From an uncultured Chiayiivirga sp. (GTDB lineage Bacteria > Pseudomonadota > Gammaproteobacteria > Xanthomonadales > Xanthomonadaceae): a DNA stretch of 64,000 nt. Below are positions 25,996-36,215 of this stretch, piece by piece. The stretch covers positions 1-64,000 of the forward strand of contig CAKSZJ010000009.1 in NCBI GenBank assembly GCA_934525595.1, written 5' to 3'. The stretch's first letter is position 1. Each line of letters starts with the position of its first letter. The notes below the pieces were generated by a model that was not told the DNA's origin, made no database searches, and saw nothing but the letters and a program-made list of their open reading frames with translations. The position numbers and the translations under genes were made by a program.

Positions 25996-26849
25996 CGCCC
26001 GGCGTGCTGGCGCAGTACCTGCTGCCGCATCGCATCCTCTCGCGGCTTGCGCTCTACGCCGCGCGCAGCCGGTGGGTGCCATGGAAGAACGTCCTGATCC
26101 GCCAGGTGCTGGCGCACTTCGACGTGGCGATGCACGAGGCCGAGCAGCCCGACCCCTTCGCCTACCCGAGCTTCAACGCCTTCTTCACCCGCGCGCTCAG
26201 GCCCGATGCGCGCGTGCCCGACGCCGATCCCGCGGCCCTGCTGATGCCTTCGGACGGGCGCATCAGCCAGTCGGGCGCGATCGAGGACGGGCGCATCCTG
26301 CAGGCCAAGGGGCACCACTACACCGCCGCCGAACTGCTGGGCGACGAGACGCTCGCCGCCGCCTTCGCGCAGGGCAGTTTCCTCACCGTATACCTCGCTC
26401 CGCGCGACTACCACCGCGTGCACATGCCCTGGCGCGGCACCCTGCGCGAAACCTTGCACGTGCCGGGACGCCTGTTCAGCGTGTCGCCCGGCACCGTGGC
26501 CGCGGTGCCGCGCGTGTTCGCGCGCAATGAGCGCCTGGTCTGCGTGTTCGACTGCGACTTCGGGCCGATGGCCGTGGTGATGGTGGGCGCGATGCTGGTG
26601 TCGGGCGTGGAGACGGTCTGGAACGGAGTCAACATCCCGAAGTACGCGAACCGCATCCTGCGCCGCGATTTCCGCGGTCAGGGCATCACTCTGGAGCGCT
26701 TCGCCGAGATGGCGCGCTTCAACTACGGCTCGACCGTGGTGCTGCTGCTTCCGCCCGGCGCGGTGGCGCTGGATCCGGTGTTGGCGCCGCAGCAGGTGGT
26801 GCGGGTCGGCGAGCGCGCCGGCGTGTGCCGGCCCGCCGGCGCGAGCTGA
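25992..26849 (+). CDS. psd: Phosphatidylserine decarboxylase proenzyme
   Basis: This 285-residue membrane-associated enzyme makes phosphatidylethanolamine. Self-cleavage is expected between G246 and S247 in the motif YGST (usually LGST), leaving a pyruvoyl group on the small chain. The catalytic Asp D88 (PSDGRISQ) and His H144 (YHRVHMPW) are present. The start is GTG at 25992 in a GTGA overlap with the SCO gene. A GC-rich hairpin (CCCCGC/GCGGGG) follows the gene at about 26866, without a T-tract. Confidence 0.93.
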   Translation: MTPGVLAQYLLPHRILSRLALYAARSRWVPWKNVLIRQVLAHFDVAMHEAEQPDPFAYPSFNAFFTRALRPDARVPDADPAALLMPSDGRISQSGAIEDGRILQAKGHHYTAAELLGDETLAAAFAQGSFLTVYLAPRDYHRVHMPWRGTLRETLHVPGRLFSVSPGTVAAVPRVFARNERLVCVFDCDFGPMAVVMVGAMLVSGVETVWNGVNIPKYANRILRRDFRGQGITLERFAEMARFNYGSTVVLLLPPGAVALDPVLAPQQVVRVGERAGVCRPAGAS

Positions 26850-26943
26850 ATCGAATCGCCCGCCGCCCCGCGCGTTGCGGGGCTGGACCATCCGCGTCGG
26901 CGCACCCTAAGATGAGCCCGCATCCCAGTGCCGGAATCGTGTC

Positions 26944-27300
26944 ATGACAACAGGGAGTTTCTCGCGTCAGGGCGTGCTGTCCCTGGCGATCAAGGAGAAG
27001 AGCCAGCTCTACGGCGCCTACATGCCCTATCTCAAGGGCGGCGGGCTGTTCGTGCCCACGCCCAAGCGCTACAAGCTGGGCGACGAGGTGTTCGTGATGC
27101 TGACCCTGCTGGACGACAAGGAGCGCCTGCCGGTGGCGGGCCGGGTCGTCTGGATCACCCCGGCCGGCGCGCAGGGCAATCGACCGCCGGGTATCGGCGT
27201 GCAGCTCAACGAGTCGTCCGACGGCGAGATGGTGCGCGGCAAGATCGAAACGCATCTGGCCGGCATGATCAACGGCGACAAGCCGACGTTCACGATGTGA
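26944..27300 (+). CDS. pilZ: PilZ-domain protein of type IV pilus biogenesis
   Basis: This single-domain PilZ protein has 118 residues and lacks the RxxxR and D/NxSxxG motifs needed to bind cyclic di-GMP, as in the founding type IV pilus PilZ. Such PilZ proteins bind PilB and FimX and are needed for pilus assembly. The motif LPVAGRVVWITPAGAQ and the ending are close to Xanthomonas PilZ. In many relatives pilZ follows holB; here it follows psd with a 94-bp gap, so it has moved or has its own promoter. Confidence 0.88.
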   Translation: MTTGSFSRQGVLSLAIKEKSQLYGAYMPYLKGGGLFVPTPKRYKLGDEVFVMLTLLDDKERLPVAGRVVWITPAGAQGNRPPGIGVQLNESSDGEMVRGKIETHLAGMINGDKPTFTM

Positions 27301-27320
27301 GCCGGCGTGCGCCGCGCTGA

Positions 27321-27788
27321 ATGATGAGGCATTCCGGAGGCGCGTCGCTGCAGCTCGCGCTGCGCCCGTCGCGGCGCCTCGGCGCGGCGCTGCTGGGGCT
27401 TGCCGCGGCGGCAGCGTTCTCGATCCGGCTCTCGGCTCTGCCCGATGCCTGCCTGCTGGCGCTGCCGCTGCTGGCCTGGGTGGCGTGGCGCGGCGCCGTG
27501 CGGCTGGCCGGGAACACCCTGGCGCTGCGCGCCGACGGCAGCGCTGCCCTGGTCGGCCCCGACGGAGAGGCGCACACGGTCGAGCCGCGCGCCCTGCACG
27601 AGCGCGGCCCGCTCGGCGTGCTGATGCTGGCGCTGGGCGGACGGGTGCGGTGCTGGGCGTTTGCCGGCGACGTGCTGCCGGCGGCGGCGCGGCGGGAACT
27701 TCGCCTCTGGATGCACGATCATGCAACGTTCCGGGATGCCGCATCAGCGCGCATTCCTTCCCCCGGCCAGACGACGAGCCCCGGATGA
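27321..27788 (+). CDS. YgfX-like small membrane protein
   Basis: The product (155 residues) has two hydrophobic segments (about 20-35 and 40-57) followed by a small soluble part with LRADGSAALVGPDGE and a stretch ending in LRLWMHDH. This layout resembles the YgfX/CptA family, membrane proteins whose soluble part follows two helices, but the match is only by general form. The stop overlaps the lolC start (ATGA), so it is translated together with the Lol genes. Confidence 0.6.
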   Translation: MMRHSGGASLQLALRPSRRLGAALLGLAAAAAFSIRLSALPDACLLALPLLAWVAWRGAVRLAGNTLALRADGSAALVGPDGEAHTVEPRALHERGPLGVLMLALGGRVRCWAFAGDVLPAAARRELRLWMHDHATFRDAASARIPSPGQTTSPG

Positions 27789-29032
27789 TACGACCGCTGG
27801 AACTTGCGATCGGCCTGCGCTACACCCGCGCCAAGCGACGAAACCGCTTCATTTCCTTCATTTCCCTGGTGTCGATGCTGGGCATCGCGCTGGGCGTGGT
27901 GGCACTCATCGCCACGCTCTCGGTGATGAACGGCTTCGAGACCGAGCTGCGCACCCGGATCCTGGGCATGGTCGCCCACGCCACCATCAGCGGCGTGGGC
28001 GAGGATCTGCACGACTGGCCGCACGCGGTCGAGGTCGCGCAGGCCGATCCGCGCGTGCTGGGGGCGGCGCCCTACATCGAGCGGGAATCGCTGCTGACCG
28101 GCGTGCGCAGCCAGGGCGCGCTGCTGCGCGGCATCGAGCCGGCGCTGGAGCCGGCGGTCTCCAACCTGGGCGAAAAGATGAAGGCCGGTGCGCTCGTCGA
28201 CCTCGCGCCCGGCAGCTTCCGGGTCCTGCTGGGCACCGAGCTGGCGATGACGCTGGGGGTGGACGTGGGGGATCAGGTCACCGTGCTGGTGCCGGAAGCG
28301 CGCAGCACGCCGGTGGGCGTGGTGCCGCAGATGAAGCGCTTCACCGTCGCGGGCCTGTTCGAGGCGGGAATGCAGGAGTACGACCTGCAGATGGCGGTGA
28401 TCCACATGGCCGATGCGCAGCGCCTGCTGCGCATGGGCGAAGGCGTCAGCGGCGTGCGTTTGAAGCTGACCGACATGTTCCAGGCCTGGGGCGTGGCGCG
28501 CGATCTGGCGGACCGCATCGGCGAGTTCTACCGGGTGCGCGACTGGGCGCGCGACCACGCCAATTTCTTTCGCGCCATCCAGATGGAAAAGAGCGTGATG
28601 GCGGTGATCCTCTCGTTGATCGTCGCGGTGGCGGCGTTCAACCTGGTGTCCTCGCTCATCATGCTGGTGACCGACAAGCAGGCCGACATCGCCATCCTGC
28701 GCACCCTCGGCCTGTCGCCCGGCTCGGTGATGGCGGTGTTCGTGGTGCAGGGCACGCTGATCGGCGTGGCAGGCATCCTCGCCGGCACGGTGGGCGGCAT
28801 CGCGCTCACCCTCAACCTCAGCCACGTGATGCGCTTCGTCGAGCGCGTGCTCGGCTTCGAGCTGATGCCGGCCGACGTGTACTACATCACCGGCGATCTG
28901 CCGACCGATCTGCGGCCGGAAAACATTCTCTGGATCATCACCATCGCCTTCGTCATGTGCATGCTCGCCACCCTCTATCCGGCCTGGCGCGCCTCGCGCA
29001 CCGATCCCGCCGCGGCGCTGCGCTATGAGTGA
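27785..29032 (+). CDS. lolC: Lipoprotein-releasing ABC transporter permease LolC/LolE
   Basis: This 415-residue inner-membrane protein has one N-terminal helix (about 28-50), a large periplasmic domain (about 50-270) and three C-terminal helices, the MacB/FtsX-type fold. The N-terminal motif [21 protein letters not shown] and the final [17 protein letters not shown] are LolC/E signatures. With LolD it releases lipoproteins from the inner membrane to LolA. Only one LolC/E gene is present here, so the organism may use a single hybrid (LolF-like) permease or carry the second elsewhere. It overlaps lolD by 8 bp. Confidence 0.93.
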   Translation: MIRPLELAIGLRYTRAKRRNRFISFISLVSMLGIALGVVALIATLSVMNGFETELRTRILGMVAHATISGVGEDLHDWPHAVEVAQADPRVLGAAPYIERESLLTGVRSQGALLRGIEPALEPAVSNLGEKMKAGALVDLAPGSFRVLLGTELAMTLGVDVGDQVTVLVPEARSTPVGVVPQMKRFTVAGLFEAGMQEYDLQMAVIHMADAQRLLRMGEGVSGVRLKLTDMFQAWGVARDLADRIGEFYRVRDWARDHANFFRAIQMEKSVMAVILSLIVAVAAFNLVSSLIMLVTDKQADIAILRTLGLSPGSVMAVFVVQGTLIGVAGILAGTVGGIALTLNLSHVMRFVERVLGFELMPADVYYITGDLPTDLRPENILWIITIAFVMCMLATLYPAWRASRTDPAAALRYE

Positions 29033-29735
29033 CCGGGCGATGGTGGACGCGGTGATCCGCTGCGAGGGACTGTCGCGCACCTATGCCGAGGGCGGGCTGA
29101 ACACGCCGGTGTTCGACGGGCTCGAACTGTCGGTGGCGCGCGGCGAGACCGTGGCCATCGTCGGCGCTTCGGGCGCGGGCAAGAGCACCCTGCTGCATCT
29201 CCTCGGCGGGCTGGATACGCCGACCGCGGGCGAGGTCTGGGTGCAGGGCGAGGCCATGAGCCGGCTTTCCAGCGCGGCGCGCGGCCGCTTGCGCAACCGC
29301 GCGCTGGGCTTCGTCTACCAGTTCCATCACCTGCTGCCCGAGTTCACCGCGCTGGAGAACGTGATGATGCCGCTGCTGATCCGCCGCACGCCGCAGGCCG
29401 AGGCCTCGGCCGCTGCGGTCGCGCTTCTCGAACGCGTGGGCCTGGGCGCGCGGCTGGCGCACAAGCCCGGCGAGCTTTCCGGCGGCGAGCGCCAGCGCTG
29501 CGCCGTGGCCCGTGCCCTGGTCACACGGCCGGCCTGCGTGCTGGGTGACGAGCCCACCGGCAACCTCGACGAGAAGACCGCGGCGCAGGTCTACGCACTG
29601 ATGCTCGAACTCAACCGCGAGGTCGGTACCAGCTTCGTGCTGGTCACCCACGACCGCCGCCTGGCGCGAACCATGGATCGCGCGCTGGAGCTGGCCGGCG
29701 GCCGCCTGCGCGGATTGCCCGCCGGCGACGTGTGA
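29025..29735 (+). CDS. lolD: Lipoprotein-releasing ABC transporter ATPase LolD
   Basis: This 236-residue ABC ATPase has Walker [10 protein letters not shown], signature LSGGERQR, Walker [15 protein letters not shown] and the switch His in VLVTHDRR. The segment [18 protein letters not shown] is characteristic of LolD. It powers the LolC/E permease upstream. The 8-bp overlap with lolC and the nearby comEC start show a single transcription unit. Confidence 0.95.
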   Translation: MSDRAMVDAVIRCEGLSRTYAEGGLNTPVFDGLELSVARGETVAIVGASGAGKSTLLHLLGGLDTPTAGEVWVQGEAMSRLSSAARGRLRNRALGFVYQFHHLLPEFTALENVMMPLLIRRTPQAEASAAAVALLERVGLGARLAHKPGELSGGERQRCAVARALVTRPACVLGDEPTGNLDEKTAAQVYALMLELNREVGTSFVLVTHDRRLARTMDRALELAGGRLRGLPAGDV

Positions 29736-29748
29736 GGTGACCGGGGAG

Positions 29749-32073
29749 ATGGAGACGGCCCGCCATCGCCCCGCGCCGCCGGCTCCGCGACTCGATATCG
29801 TCCTGGCGGCAGGGCTTGTGCTGGGTGCGGTGGCCGCACTGTCGCTGCCGCAAGCGCTTGCGCCGCTGCCGTGCTGGGCGCTGCTCGGCCTTTCACTGAT
29901 GCTGTGGCTGGCGCTGCCGCGGGCGCGCTTTCCCGCCGGTATGGGCGCGGGCTTCTCCTGGGCGATGCTGGTGGCCACCTGGGGCATGGAGGCGCGCCTG
30001 CCGCCGGCGCTGGAGGGCGCCGACCTGATCGTCGAAGGCCGCGTGGTCGGCCTGCCCGAAGCGCGCGTGGACGCGACCCGCTTCGGCTTTGCGGTGGAAT
30101 CGGGCGAAGGCGAGGCGGCGGCGCTGGACGGAACCCGGCTGCAGCTGTCCTGGTATCGCACCCGGGCACAGCTGGAACCGGGCAGCCGCTGGCGGCTGGC
30201 GGTTCGGCTCAAGCGCCCGCGCGGCACCCTCAACCCGGGCGGATTCGACTACGAGCGCCACGCACTGGAGCGGCGCATCGTCGCCACCGGCCACGTGCTG
30301 GAAGGTGACGACACCCGGGCGCTGGCACCGGGGCGCGGCATCGATGCGCTGCGCCTGCGGCTTTCCGAAACGATCGGCGCGGCGGTCGATGCGCCGCGCG
30401 CGCGCTTCGTGCAGGCGCTGGCGGTGGGCGACGTGCGCGGCCTGGACGGCGACGACTGGCACGTCCTGCGCGCCACCGGAATCGCTCACCTCATCGCCAT
30501 TTCCGGCCTGCACGTGGGCATGGTGGCAGGCTTCGGTGCGCTGCTGGCGCGTCTGCTTTACCGGATGTTTCCCGCGCTCGGCGTGCGTCGGCCGCTGCCG
30601 CAGGCCGCGGCGCTGGCGGCGCTGCTGGCGGCGGCCGGCTACACCGCGCTGGCCGGCTTCGCGCTGCCCACGGTGCGCACCCTGCTGATGATCGCTGCGG
30701 CGCTGCTGGCGGTGCTGATGCGCCGCAGGCTCGATCCGGTGCAGGCGTTTGCGCTGGCCCTGATCGCGGTGCTGGTTGCCGATCCGCTGGCGGTGCTCAA
30801 CGCCGGGTTCTGGCTTTCCTTCCTGGGCGTGGCCTGGCTGCTTTGGTGCCTGCCGCGGGCGATGGATACGGCCTGGTGGCGCACACTGGCTTCGGTGCAG
30901 GGTGTGATGACCCTGGGCCTTCTGCCGCTGACCGTGTGGTTCTTCGGCCAGGCCTCGGTGGCCGGACCGCTGTGCAACCTGCTCGCGGTGCCCTGGGTGA
31001 GTTTCGCGGTGGTTCCCACGGCGCTCGTGGGAACGCTGCTGGAGCTGCTGTGGAGCGGCGCGGGCGACTGGGCGTTTCGGCTGTCGGCCTGGCTGATGCA
31101 GGGGCTGTGGATCGGGCTGGAGCCGGTGGCCTCGCTGCATGGTTCGCTGGTCTATCTGCCCGAGCCCTCGCCGGTCGCCTTCGTGCTGGCGCTGGCCGGC
31201 GCGTTCTGGCTGTTGCTGCCGCGTGGGATGCCGGGCAAGGCAATGGCGCTGCTGCTGTTCGCGCCGCTGCTGCTGCCGGCGCGGGAAAAACTTCCCGCCG
31301 GCAGCGTGGAGCTCGTCGTGTTCGACGTCGGGCAGGGACTTTCGGTGCTGCTGCAGACCGCGAATCATGCCGTCCTCTACGACGCCGGGCCGGCCTTTCC
31401 CGGTGGCCTGGACATGGGCGAAGCGGCCGTAGTGCCGGCGCTGCGTGCGCTGGGTGTTTCCGGTCTCGATCTCTTCATCGTCAGCCATGCCGACAACGAC
31501 CACGCCGGTGGCGCGGATGCGGTGCGGCGTGCCTACGCGCCTGCCGAGGTGCGTACGTCGCGCGACCGTCCGGCAGAGGGCGAAGCGCCGTGCGAGGCCG
31601 GGCGCGAATGGCGTTTCGACGATATCGTCCTGCGCCTGCTGCATCCGCCCGAGCACTTTCCCTACCTGGGCAACGACAGCTCCTGCGTGCTGCGCGTCGA
31701 GGACGCGCGTGGCGTGCCGCTCGCGCTTTTGCCAGGCGACATCGGCCACCTGATCGAGCAGCGCCTGGTGCGCGAACAGTCCGAGCGGCTGTCCGCGCCG
31801 GTTCTGGTGGTGCCGCATCACGGCAGCCGGACCTCGTCCTCGCCGGCCTTCATCGACGCGGTGTCGCCCGGACTTGCGCTGATCGGCTCGGGCTACCGCA
31901 ACCGCTTCGGCCTGCCGCGCGAGGATGTGCTCGAGCGCTACCGCGAGCGCGGGATCGCACTGGCTGATACCGCGCAGGGCGGCGCCCTTCGCCTGCGCAT
32001 CGATGCGTCCGGTGCGCATGGACTCCAGCGCGAGCGGGAGCGGCGCAGGCGCCTGTGGCGGGAAGGCCGGTAG
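29749..32073 (+). CDS. comEC: ComEC/Rec2 DNA-uptake channel
   Basis: From this ATG the protein has 774 residues: an N-terminal OB-like domain after two membrane helices, a ComEC competence domain with many membrane helices (about 220-500) and a C-terminal metallo-beta-lactamase-like domain whose metal motif HADNDH is at 580-585. ComEC carries single-stranded DNA across the inner membrane in natural transformation, and the C-terminal domain is thought to degrade the other strand. An upstream GTG (29737) is possible, but AGGTGA eight bases before the ATG favours 29749. The order lolD-comEC is common in gammaproteobacteria. Confidence 0.92.
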   Translation: METARHRPAPPAPRLDIVLAAGLVLGAVAALSLPQALAPLPCWALLGLSLMLWLALPRARFPAGMGAGFSWAMLVATWGMEARLPPALEGADLIVEGRVVGLPEARVDATRFGFAVESGEGEAAALDGTRLQLSWYRTRAQLEPGSRWRLAVRLKRPRGTLNPGGFDYERHALERRIVATGHVLEGDDTRALAPGRGIDALRLRLSETIGAAVDAPRARFVQALAVGDVRGLDGDDWHVLRATGIAHLIAISGLHVGMVAGFGALLARLLYRMFPALGVRRPLPQAAALAALLAAAGYTALAGFALPTVRTLLMIAAALLAVLMRRRLDPVQAFALALIAVLVADPLAVLNAGFWLSFLGVAWLLWCLPRAMDTAWWRTLASVQGVMTLGLLPLTVWFFGQASVAGPLCNLLAVPWVSFAVVPTALVGTLLELLWSGAGDWAFRLSAWLMQGLWIGLEPVASLHGSLVYLPEPSPVAFVLALAGAFWLLLPRGMPGKAMALLLFAPLLLPAREKLPAGSVELVVFDVGQGLSVLLQTANHAVLYDAGPAFPGGLDMGEAAVVPALRALGVSGLDLFIVSHADNDHAGGADAVRRAYAPAEVRTSRDRPAEGEAPCEAGREWRFDDIVLRLLHPPEHFPYLGNDSSCVLRVEDARGVPLALLPGDIGHLIEQRLVREQSERLSAPVLVVPHHGSRTSSSPAFIDAVSPGLALIGSGYRNRFGLPREDVLERYRERGIALADTAQGGALRLRIDASGAHGLQRERERRRRLWREGR

Positions 32074-32104
32074 CGCGCTCCGGACGCGGGCGCGCCTCGC
32101 GCCT

Positions 32105-33544
32105 TCAGTCGTCCAGCGCGCGCTCGACGTCGCAGCCCCAGGCATCCAGTGCATCGAGAATGGCGTGCGCTCCCGCTCCGGGCTCGGCCTGCGCACGCAG
32201 GGTGGCGATCTCGGCCCGGTAAGTCGGCAGGTCGTATTCGGACAGCTCGCTGCCGGGCGCGAGCCGTGCGCTGCGATAGGCCTGCCAGCGCGCGCGTTCC
32301 TCGGCGTCGAGCCATTGCGGCCAGTTGCGGGCACGGTAGCGGAAGGCCAGCTCTTCGTAGCGCGGATCGCGGAAGCCGAAGGTTCCGCCGGGCGGCGGAT
32401 GCCCGCCGCACTCGCGCACGCGTGCGAAAAGCGCGGCGTCGGCGGGTGCCGGAAAGCCGGCATAGAGGGACAGCTCGGGATCGTCCGGTCCGGTGTCGGG
32501 ACGCGGCCTGCCGAAGACCTCGCGCAGCTTGTCGGCCAGTCCTGGCGCTGCGCGCAGCCGCGCCGCGTGGTCGAGCTGGCGCGGCAGGTCGATGTCGAAC
32601 ACTGCGAGCTGCTCTGCGCTCAGGTGACGCAGTTCGACCAGGATCGGCGCGCGGTTGAGATGGATTTCCTTGAGCCCGACGCGCGCGACGCCCTCGGGCA
32701 GGTCGCTGCGCGGAGTGTAGAGGTGGTCGAGGATCTCCCCGGCGGCAAGCTCGATGACCGGTGTCGGATCGTCGTGCAGGTCCACGACGAGAACGCGGTT
32801 GGCGATCTGCGGGTGCGGGCAGACCGGCAGCACCAGACGCCCGCACCCCTGCGCGGCGGGAAATCGCTGCGAGATGTGCAGCACCGGCATCATGCCGGCC
32901 CAGTCGAGCAGGGCCGCGGCGCGGCGCTTGTCGCGCAGCGCGAGGGCGTAGTCGAACAGACGCCCTTGCGCGGACTTGAGCCGCTCCGCCAGCGCGATGG
33001 TGGCCTGCACGTCCGACAGGGCCTCATGCGCCTGCTCGTGCACGAGCCCGTTGGCGGCGGCCAGCTGATCCAGCCGGAAGCTCGGCGCTCCGTCGTCGCG
33101 CAGCGGCCATTGGATGCCCTCGGGCCGCAGCGCGCGCGCCATCCGCACCGCGTCGATCAGATCCCAGCGCGAGTTGCCGTTGCGCCACTCGCGCGCGTAG
33201 GGATCGAAGAAGTTTCGATAGAACAGGTGGCGGATGAATTCATCGTCGAAACGGAGGCTGTTGTAGCCCGCCACGCAGGTGTCGGGCCGGCTCATCTCTT
33301 CGTGGATGCGTGCGGCGAATTCGGCTTCCGGCAGCCCCTCCGCGCGAGCCTTCTGCGGGGTGATGCCGGTGATCAGGCAGGCGCCGGGCGAGGGCAGGGT
33401 GTCTTCCGAGAGCCGGCAGAAGAAGCTCAGCGGCGTTTCGATCGGGCGCAGCCGGGCGTCCGTGCGGATCGCCGCGAACTGCGCGATGCGGCTGCGACGC
33501 GTGTCGCGTCCGAAGGTTTCCAGGTCGTACCAGAGGAATTGCAT
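32105..33544 (-). CDS. sbcB: Exodeoxyribonuclease I
   Basis: This 479-residue 3'-to-5' single-strand DNA exonuclease opens with the DEDDh motif WYDLETFG (D7, E9). It carries the family segments ITGITPQKA, GYNSLRFDDEFIRH and the later His/Asp pair in HEALSDVQATI. An SH3-like domain and a helical C-terminal domain follow, as in E. coli ExoI. ExoI acts in mismatch repair and recombination control. Its ATG overlaps the stop of the upstream GGDEF/EAL gene (ATGA), an unusual translational coupling. Confidence 0.95.
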   Translation of the reverse strand: MQFLWYDLETFGRDTRRSRIAQFAAIRTDARLRPIETPLSFFCRLSEDTLPSPGACLITGITPQKARAEGLPEAEFAARIHEEMSRPDTCVAGYNSLRFDDEFIRHLFYRNFFDPYAREWRNGNSRWDLIDAVRMARALRPEGIQWPLRDDGAPSFRLDQLAAANGLVHEQAHEALSDVQATIALAERLKSAQGRLFDYALALRDKRRAAALLDWAGMMPVLHISQRFPAAQGCGRLVLPVCPHPQIANRVLVVDLHDDPTPVIELAAGEILDHLYTPRSDLPEGVARVGLKEIHLNRAPILVELRHLSAEQLAVFDIDLPRQLDHAARLRAAPGLADKLREVFGRPRPDTGPDDPELSLYAGFPAPADAALFARVRECGGHPPPGGTFGFRDPRYEELAFRYRARNWPQWLDAEERARWQAYRSARLAPGSELSEYDLPTYRAEIATLRAQAEPGAGAHAILDALDAWGCDVERALDD

Positions 33545-36186
33545 CAGCGTCGCGCTGCCGGAGCGATGGGGACGACCTTGTCGCCGGCCGCAAGGCGAAC
33601 GGCCATGGCTGGATCGGCGTGCTTTGCCGCGCGTGTCTCGCCCGCCACGGAGCTGGGCGCGTGCGGCAGCAGTTGCAGGCGAGGATGCCCGATGACGTTG
33701 CCCTGGGCGTAACACACGCCGCACTCGTGCAGCACCCGCAGGGTGTCCAGGCTTTCCACCCATTCGGCCACGGTGCGCTTGCCGGTGACCTCGGCGATGC
33801 TGGCCAGCGCCGCGATTACGGTGCGGTCCAGGGCGTCGTCCGGCAGGCCCTGCACGATGGAGCCGTCGATCTTGAGGAAGTCGGCGTCGAGTTCGCGCAC
33901 GTAGGCGAAGGTCGAGAATCCGGTGCCGAAATCGTCGATCGCGATGCGGCAGCCGAGCTGGCGCAGCCGGGCGAGCAGCGCCTTCACCCCGACGATGTCG
34001 GCCAGGGTTCCCGACTCGGTGATTTCGAAGATCAGCGAATCGGGATCCACGTCGTGCTGGACCAGGCAGTCGGTGACGAAATCCGCCAGCGACGCGTCGG
34101 CCAGGCTGTCGGCCGAGAGGTTGACCGTGAGCACGATCTGGCGGTGGTGTCCGCGAACCTCCTGCAGCGCGCGGATCGCGCGGCGGATCACCCAGCGGTC
34201 GATCTCGGCCATCAGGCCGAAGCGTTCGGCCGAGGCGAGGAACGTCTTGGGGAGGATCAGGTCGCCGCCCGGGTCGCGCAGGCGCAGCAGCGCCTCGAAC
34301 AGTGCCGGTTCGGCGGGATTGCGCAGGAACTGGCGCTGCCAGAGCTCGGTCGCGGGCTGCTCGCCGGTTTCGTGCTCCAGGCCCGACAGCGGCACGATCG
34401 GCTGGAACACCAGCTCGAAGCGATCCTGCACGAGCGCGTCCTGCAGCCGCGTCGACCAGCCCAGCTCCTCGGTCATCGAGTGGATGTCGTCGAGCTGTGG
34501 ATCGAACACGTAGCAGCGCGCCCGCCCGGACGCCTTGGATCGGTAGCAGGCCAGGTCGGCCTGCGCCATCGCCGCCTCCGGCGAGGCGGTGGCGGCGTTG
34601 ATCGAGGTCGCGCCGATGGAGAGCGTGATGCGGTACGACTTTCCCTGGTGACTGAAAGGCGCGGTGCAGGCGGCCGTGCGAATGCTGTCGGCCAGCGTCG
34701 CGATGGCTTCGGGCAGCACGTTGCGCAACAGGATGGCGTACTCGTCGCCGCCCATCCGGGCGATCTGGTCGCCGGGACGAAGCTGGGAACCGATGCGTTT
34801 GCTCACTTCCACCAGCAGCTCATCGCCCGCACTGTGGCCGGCGGTGTCGTTGATGTACTTGAAGCGATCCAGATCGACGAACAGCAGCGCGCCGCTCTCG
34901 CCCTGCTGGCGCAGGCGTTGCAGTTCCACGCCGAGCTGGCGCTCGAACCAGGCGCGGTTGTGCAGCTGGGTGAGACTGTCGTGCTCGGCCTGCCAGCGCA
35001 GCTGCTCTTCCAGCTTGCGCTGTGCGGATACGTCGCGGAAGGCCACCACCGAGCCACGCCGCTCGCCGTCGACGTGCAGCGGGTAGACCGTTCCTTCCAC
35101 CGGAATCGGCAGGCGCGAGGCGGTCCAGAAAATGGACTTCCAGTGCGGCAGGCTGGTGCCGTCGCGGTAGCAGCGTGCCAGCGGCCCCGGCTCGTCCGGG
35201 TTCCACTGCCCGGACGAGCCGGGATGGACCGATTCGGCGGCCAGGGTGCCGATCAGCGGGCGCGCGTCGGCATGACCCAGGATCTCCACCGCGGCCGGAT
35301 TGATGAAAAGGATCGTGCCGTCGTTGTCCACCCCGAACACGCCGTCGCCCACCGCCGCGAGGATGCCCTCCAGGCGTCGCCGCTCGGCGTCGATGGCCTT
35401 GCGGCCCTGCACCGAGCGTGCGAGCGACGCCAGGCGCGCCACGAAAAGATCGCGGGTTTCGCTCTTGAACAGGCACTCCACCGCGCCCGAGGCCAGCGAT
35501 TCGACGATCACCTCGTCGGAATAGGTGCCGGTGATGATGGCCGAAAGGATGTGGCGGGTCTGCGGGTGACGCTGCAGCGCGGCGATCAGGGAGGGGCCGT
35601 TCCGGCCGGGCATGAAGTAGTCGACGATGGCGATGTCAAACGACCGCGTCAGCGCCAGCTCGAAGCCTTCCTCGGCGCTGCCGGCCGTTTCCACGATGTA
35701 GCCGTGGCTGCGCATCAGCTTGACGAAGGCGGTCCGCACCGTAGGTGAGTCGTCCACCAGCAGCACGCGCTGCGGGCTCTGCGGCTGTGGTGCCGGGGTC
35801 GCAAGGACGTGCTGGTCGCCGGCGTGTTCGATCTGGCGGGTGATGTGGGTGTAGTCGCTCCAGCTCAGCAACGAGGTTCGCGCACGCGTCATCCGCCACT
35901 GCGCGACCGCCTCGCTGCCGTCGTCGGCAAACACCACGACCGGGATGTGCTGCAGGTTTTCGGCGTGCAGCAGCTCTCGCAGGTCCTGGTCGGCCGAGGT
36001 GAGCAGTTCAGCCCATCCCAGGACGACGGCTTCGATGCGCACTCCGCGGGTCTGCGCGTGCCGGAGGATTTCGCAGCACGCCACGGTGGATCCCGGTGCG
36101 AGCACCTCCCAGCCCTTCTGCGTCAGCAGCGCAGCCAGCGCACGTCGGCGCGTGGGTGAGGCTTCAGCCACCAGTACTGATTTCAT
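33544..36186 (-). CDS. Response-regulator GGDEF/EAL protein (REC-REC-PAS-GGDEF-EAL)
   Basis: The protein has 880 residues. An N-terminal receiver-like domain (1-125) lacks the phospho-acceptor Asp. A true receiver follows (139-260) with D189 in IVDYFMPG and K241. Next come a PAS domain (about 270-390), a diguanylate cyclase domain (395-565) with GGDEY at 479-483 and an intact inhibitory site RPGD at 470-473, and an EAL phosphodiesterase domain (590-840) with EAL at 631-633 and DDFGTG at 751-756. Both catalytic motifs look usable, so it may make or break c-di-GMP. The EAL domain carries roughly 25 extra residues just before EALLR. FimX has a similar arrangement but with degenerate motifs. Confidence 0.88.
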   Translation of the reverse strand: MKSVLVAEASPTRRRALAALLTQKGWEVLAPGSTVACCEILRHAQTRGVRIEAVVLGWAELLTSADQDLRELLHAENLQHIPVVVFADDGSEAVAQWRMTRARTSLLSWSDYTHITRQIEHAGDQHVLATPAPQPQSPQRVLLVDDSPTVRTAFVKLMRSHGYIVETAGSAEEGFELALTRSFDIAIVDYFMPGRNGPSLIAALQRHPQTRHILSAIITGTYSDEVIVESLASGAVECLFKSETRDLFVARLASLARSVQGRKAIDAERRRLEGILAAVGDGVFGVDNDGTILFINPAAVEILGHADARPLIGTLAAESVHPGSSGQWNPDEPGPLARCYRDGTSLPHWKSIFWTASRLPIPVEGTVYPLHVDGERRGSVVAFRDVSAQRKLEEQLRWQAEHDSLTQLHNRAWFERQLGVELQRLRQQGESGALLFVDLDRFKYINDTAGHSAGDELLVEVSKRIGSQLRPGDQIARMGGDEYAILLRNVLPEAIATLADSIRTAACTAPFSHQGKSYRITLSIGATSINAATASPEAAMAQADLACYRSKASGRARCYVFDPQLDDIHSMTEELGWSTRLQDALVQDRFELVFQPIVPLSGLEHETGEQPATELWQRQFLRNPAEPALFEALLRLRDPGGDLILPKTFLASAERFGLMAEIDRWVIRRAIRALQEVRGHHRQIVLTVNLSADSLADASLADFVTDCLVQHDVDPDSLIFEITESGTLADIVGVKALLARLRQLGCRIAIDDFGTGFSTFAYVRELDADFLKIDGSIVQGLPDDALDRTVIAALASIAEVTGKRTVAEWVESLDTLRVLHECGVCYAQGNVIGHPRLQLLPHAPSSVAGETRAAKHADPAMAVRLAAGDKVVPIAPAARR

Positions 36187-36215
36187 TGCCTCGCCGCCCC
36201 CCTGCAGCGTGCGCG

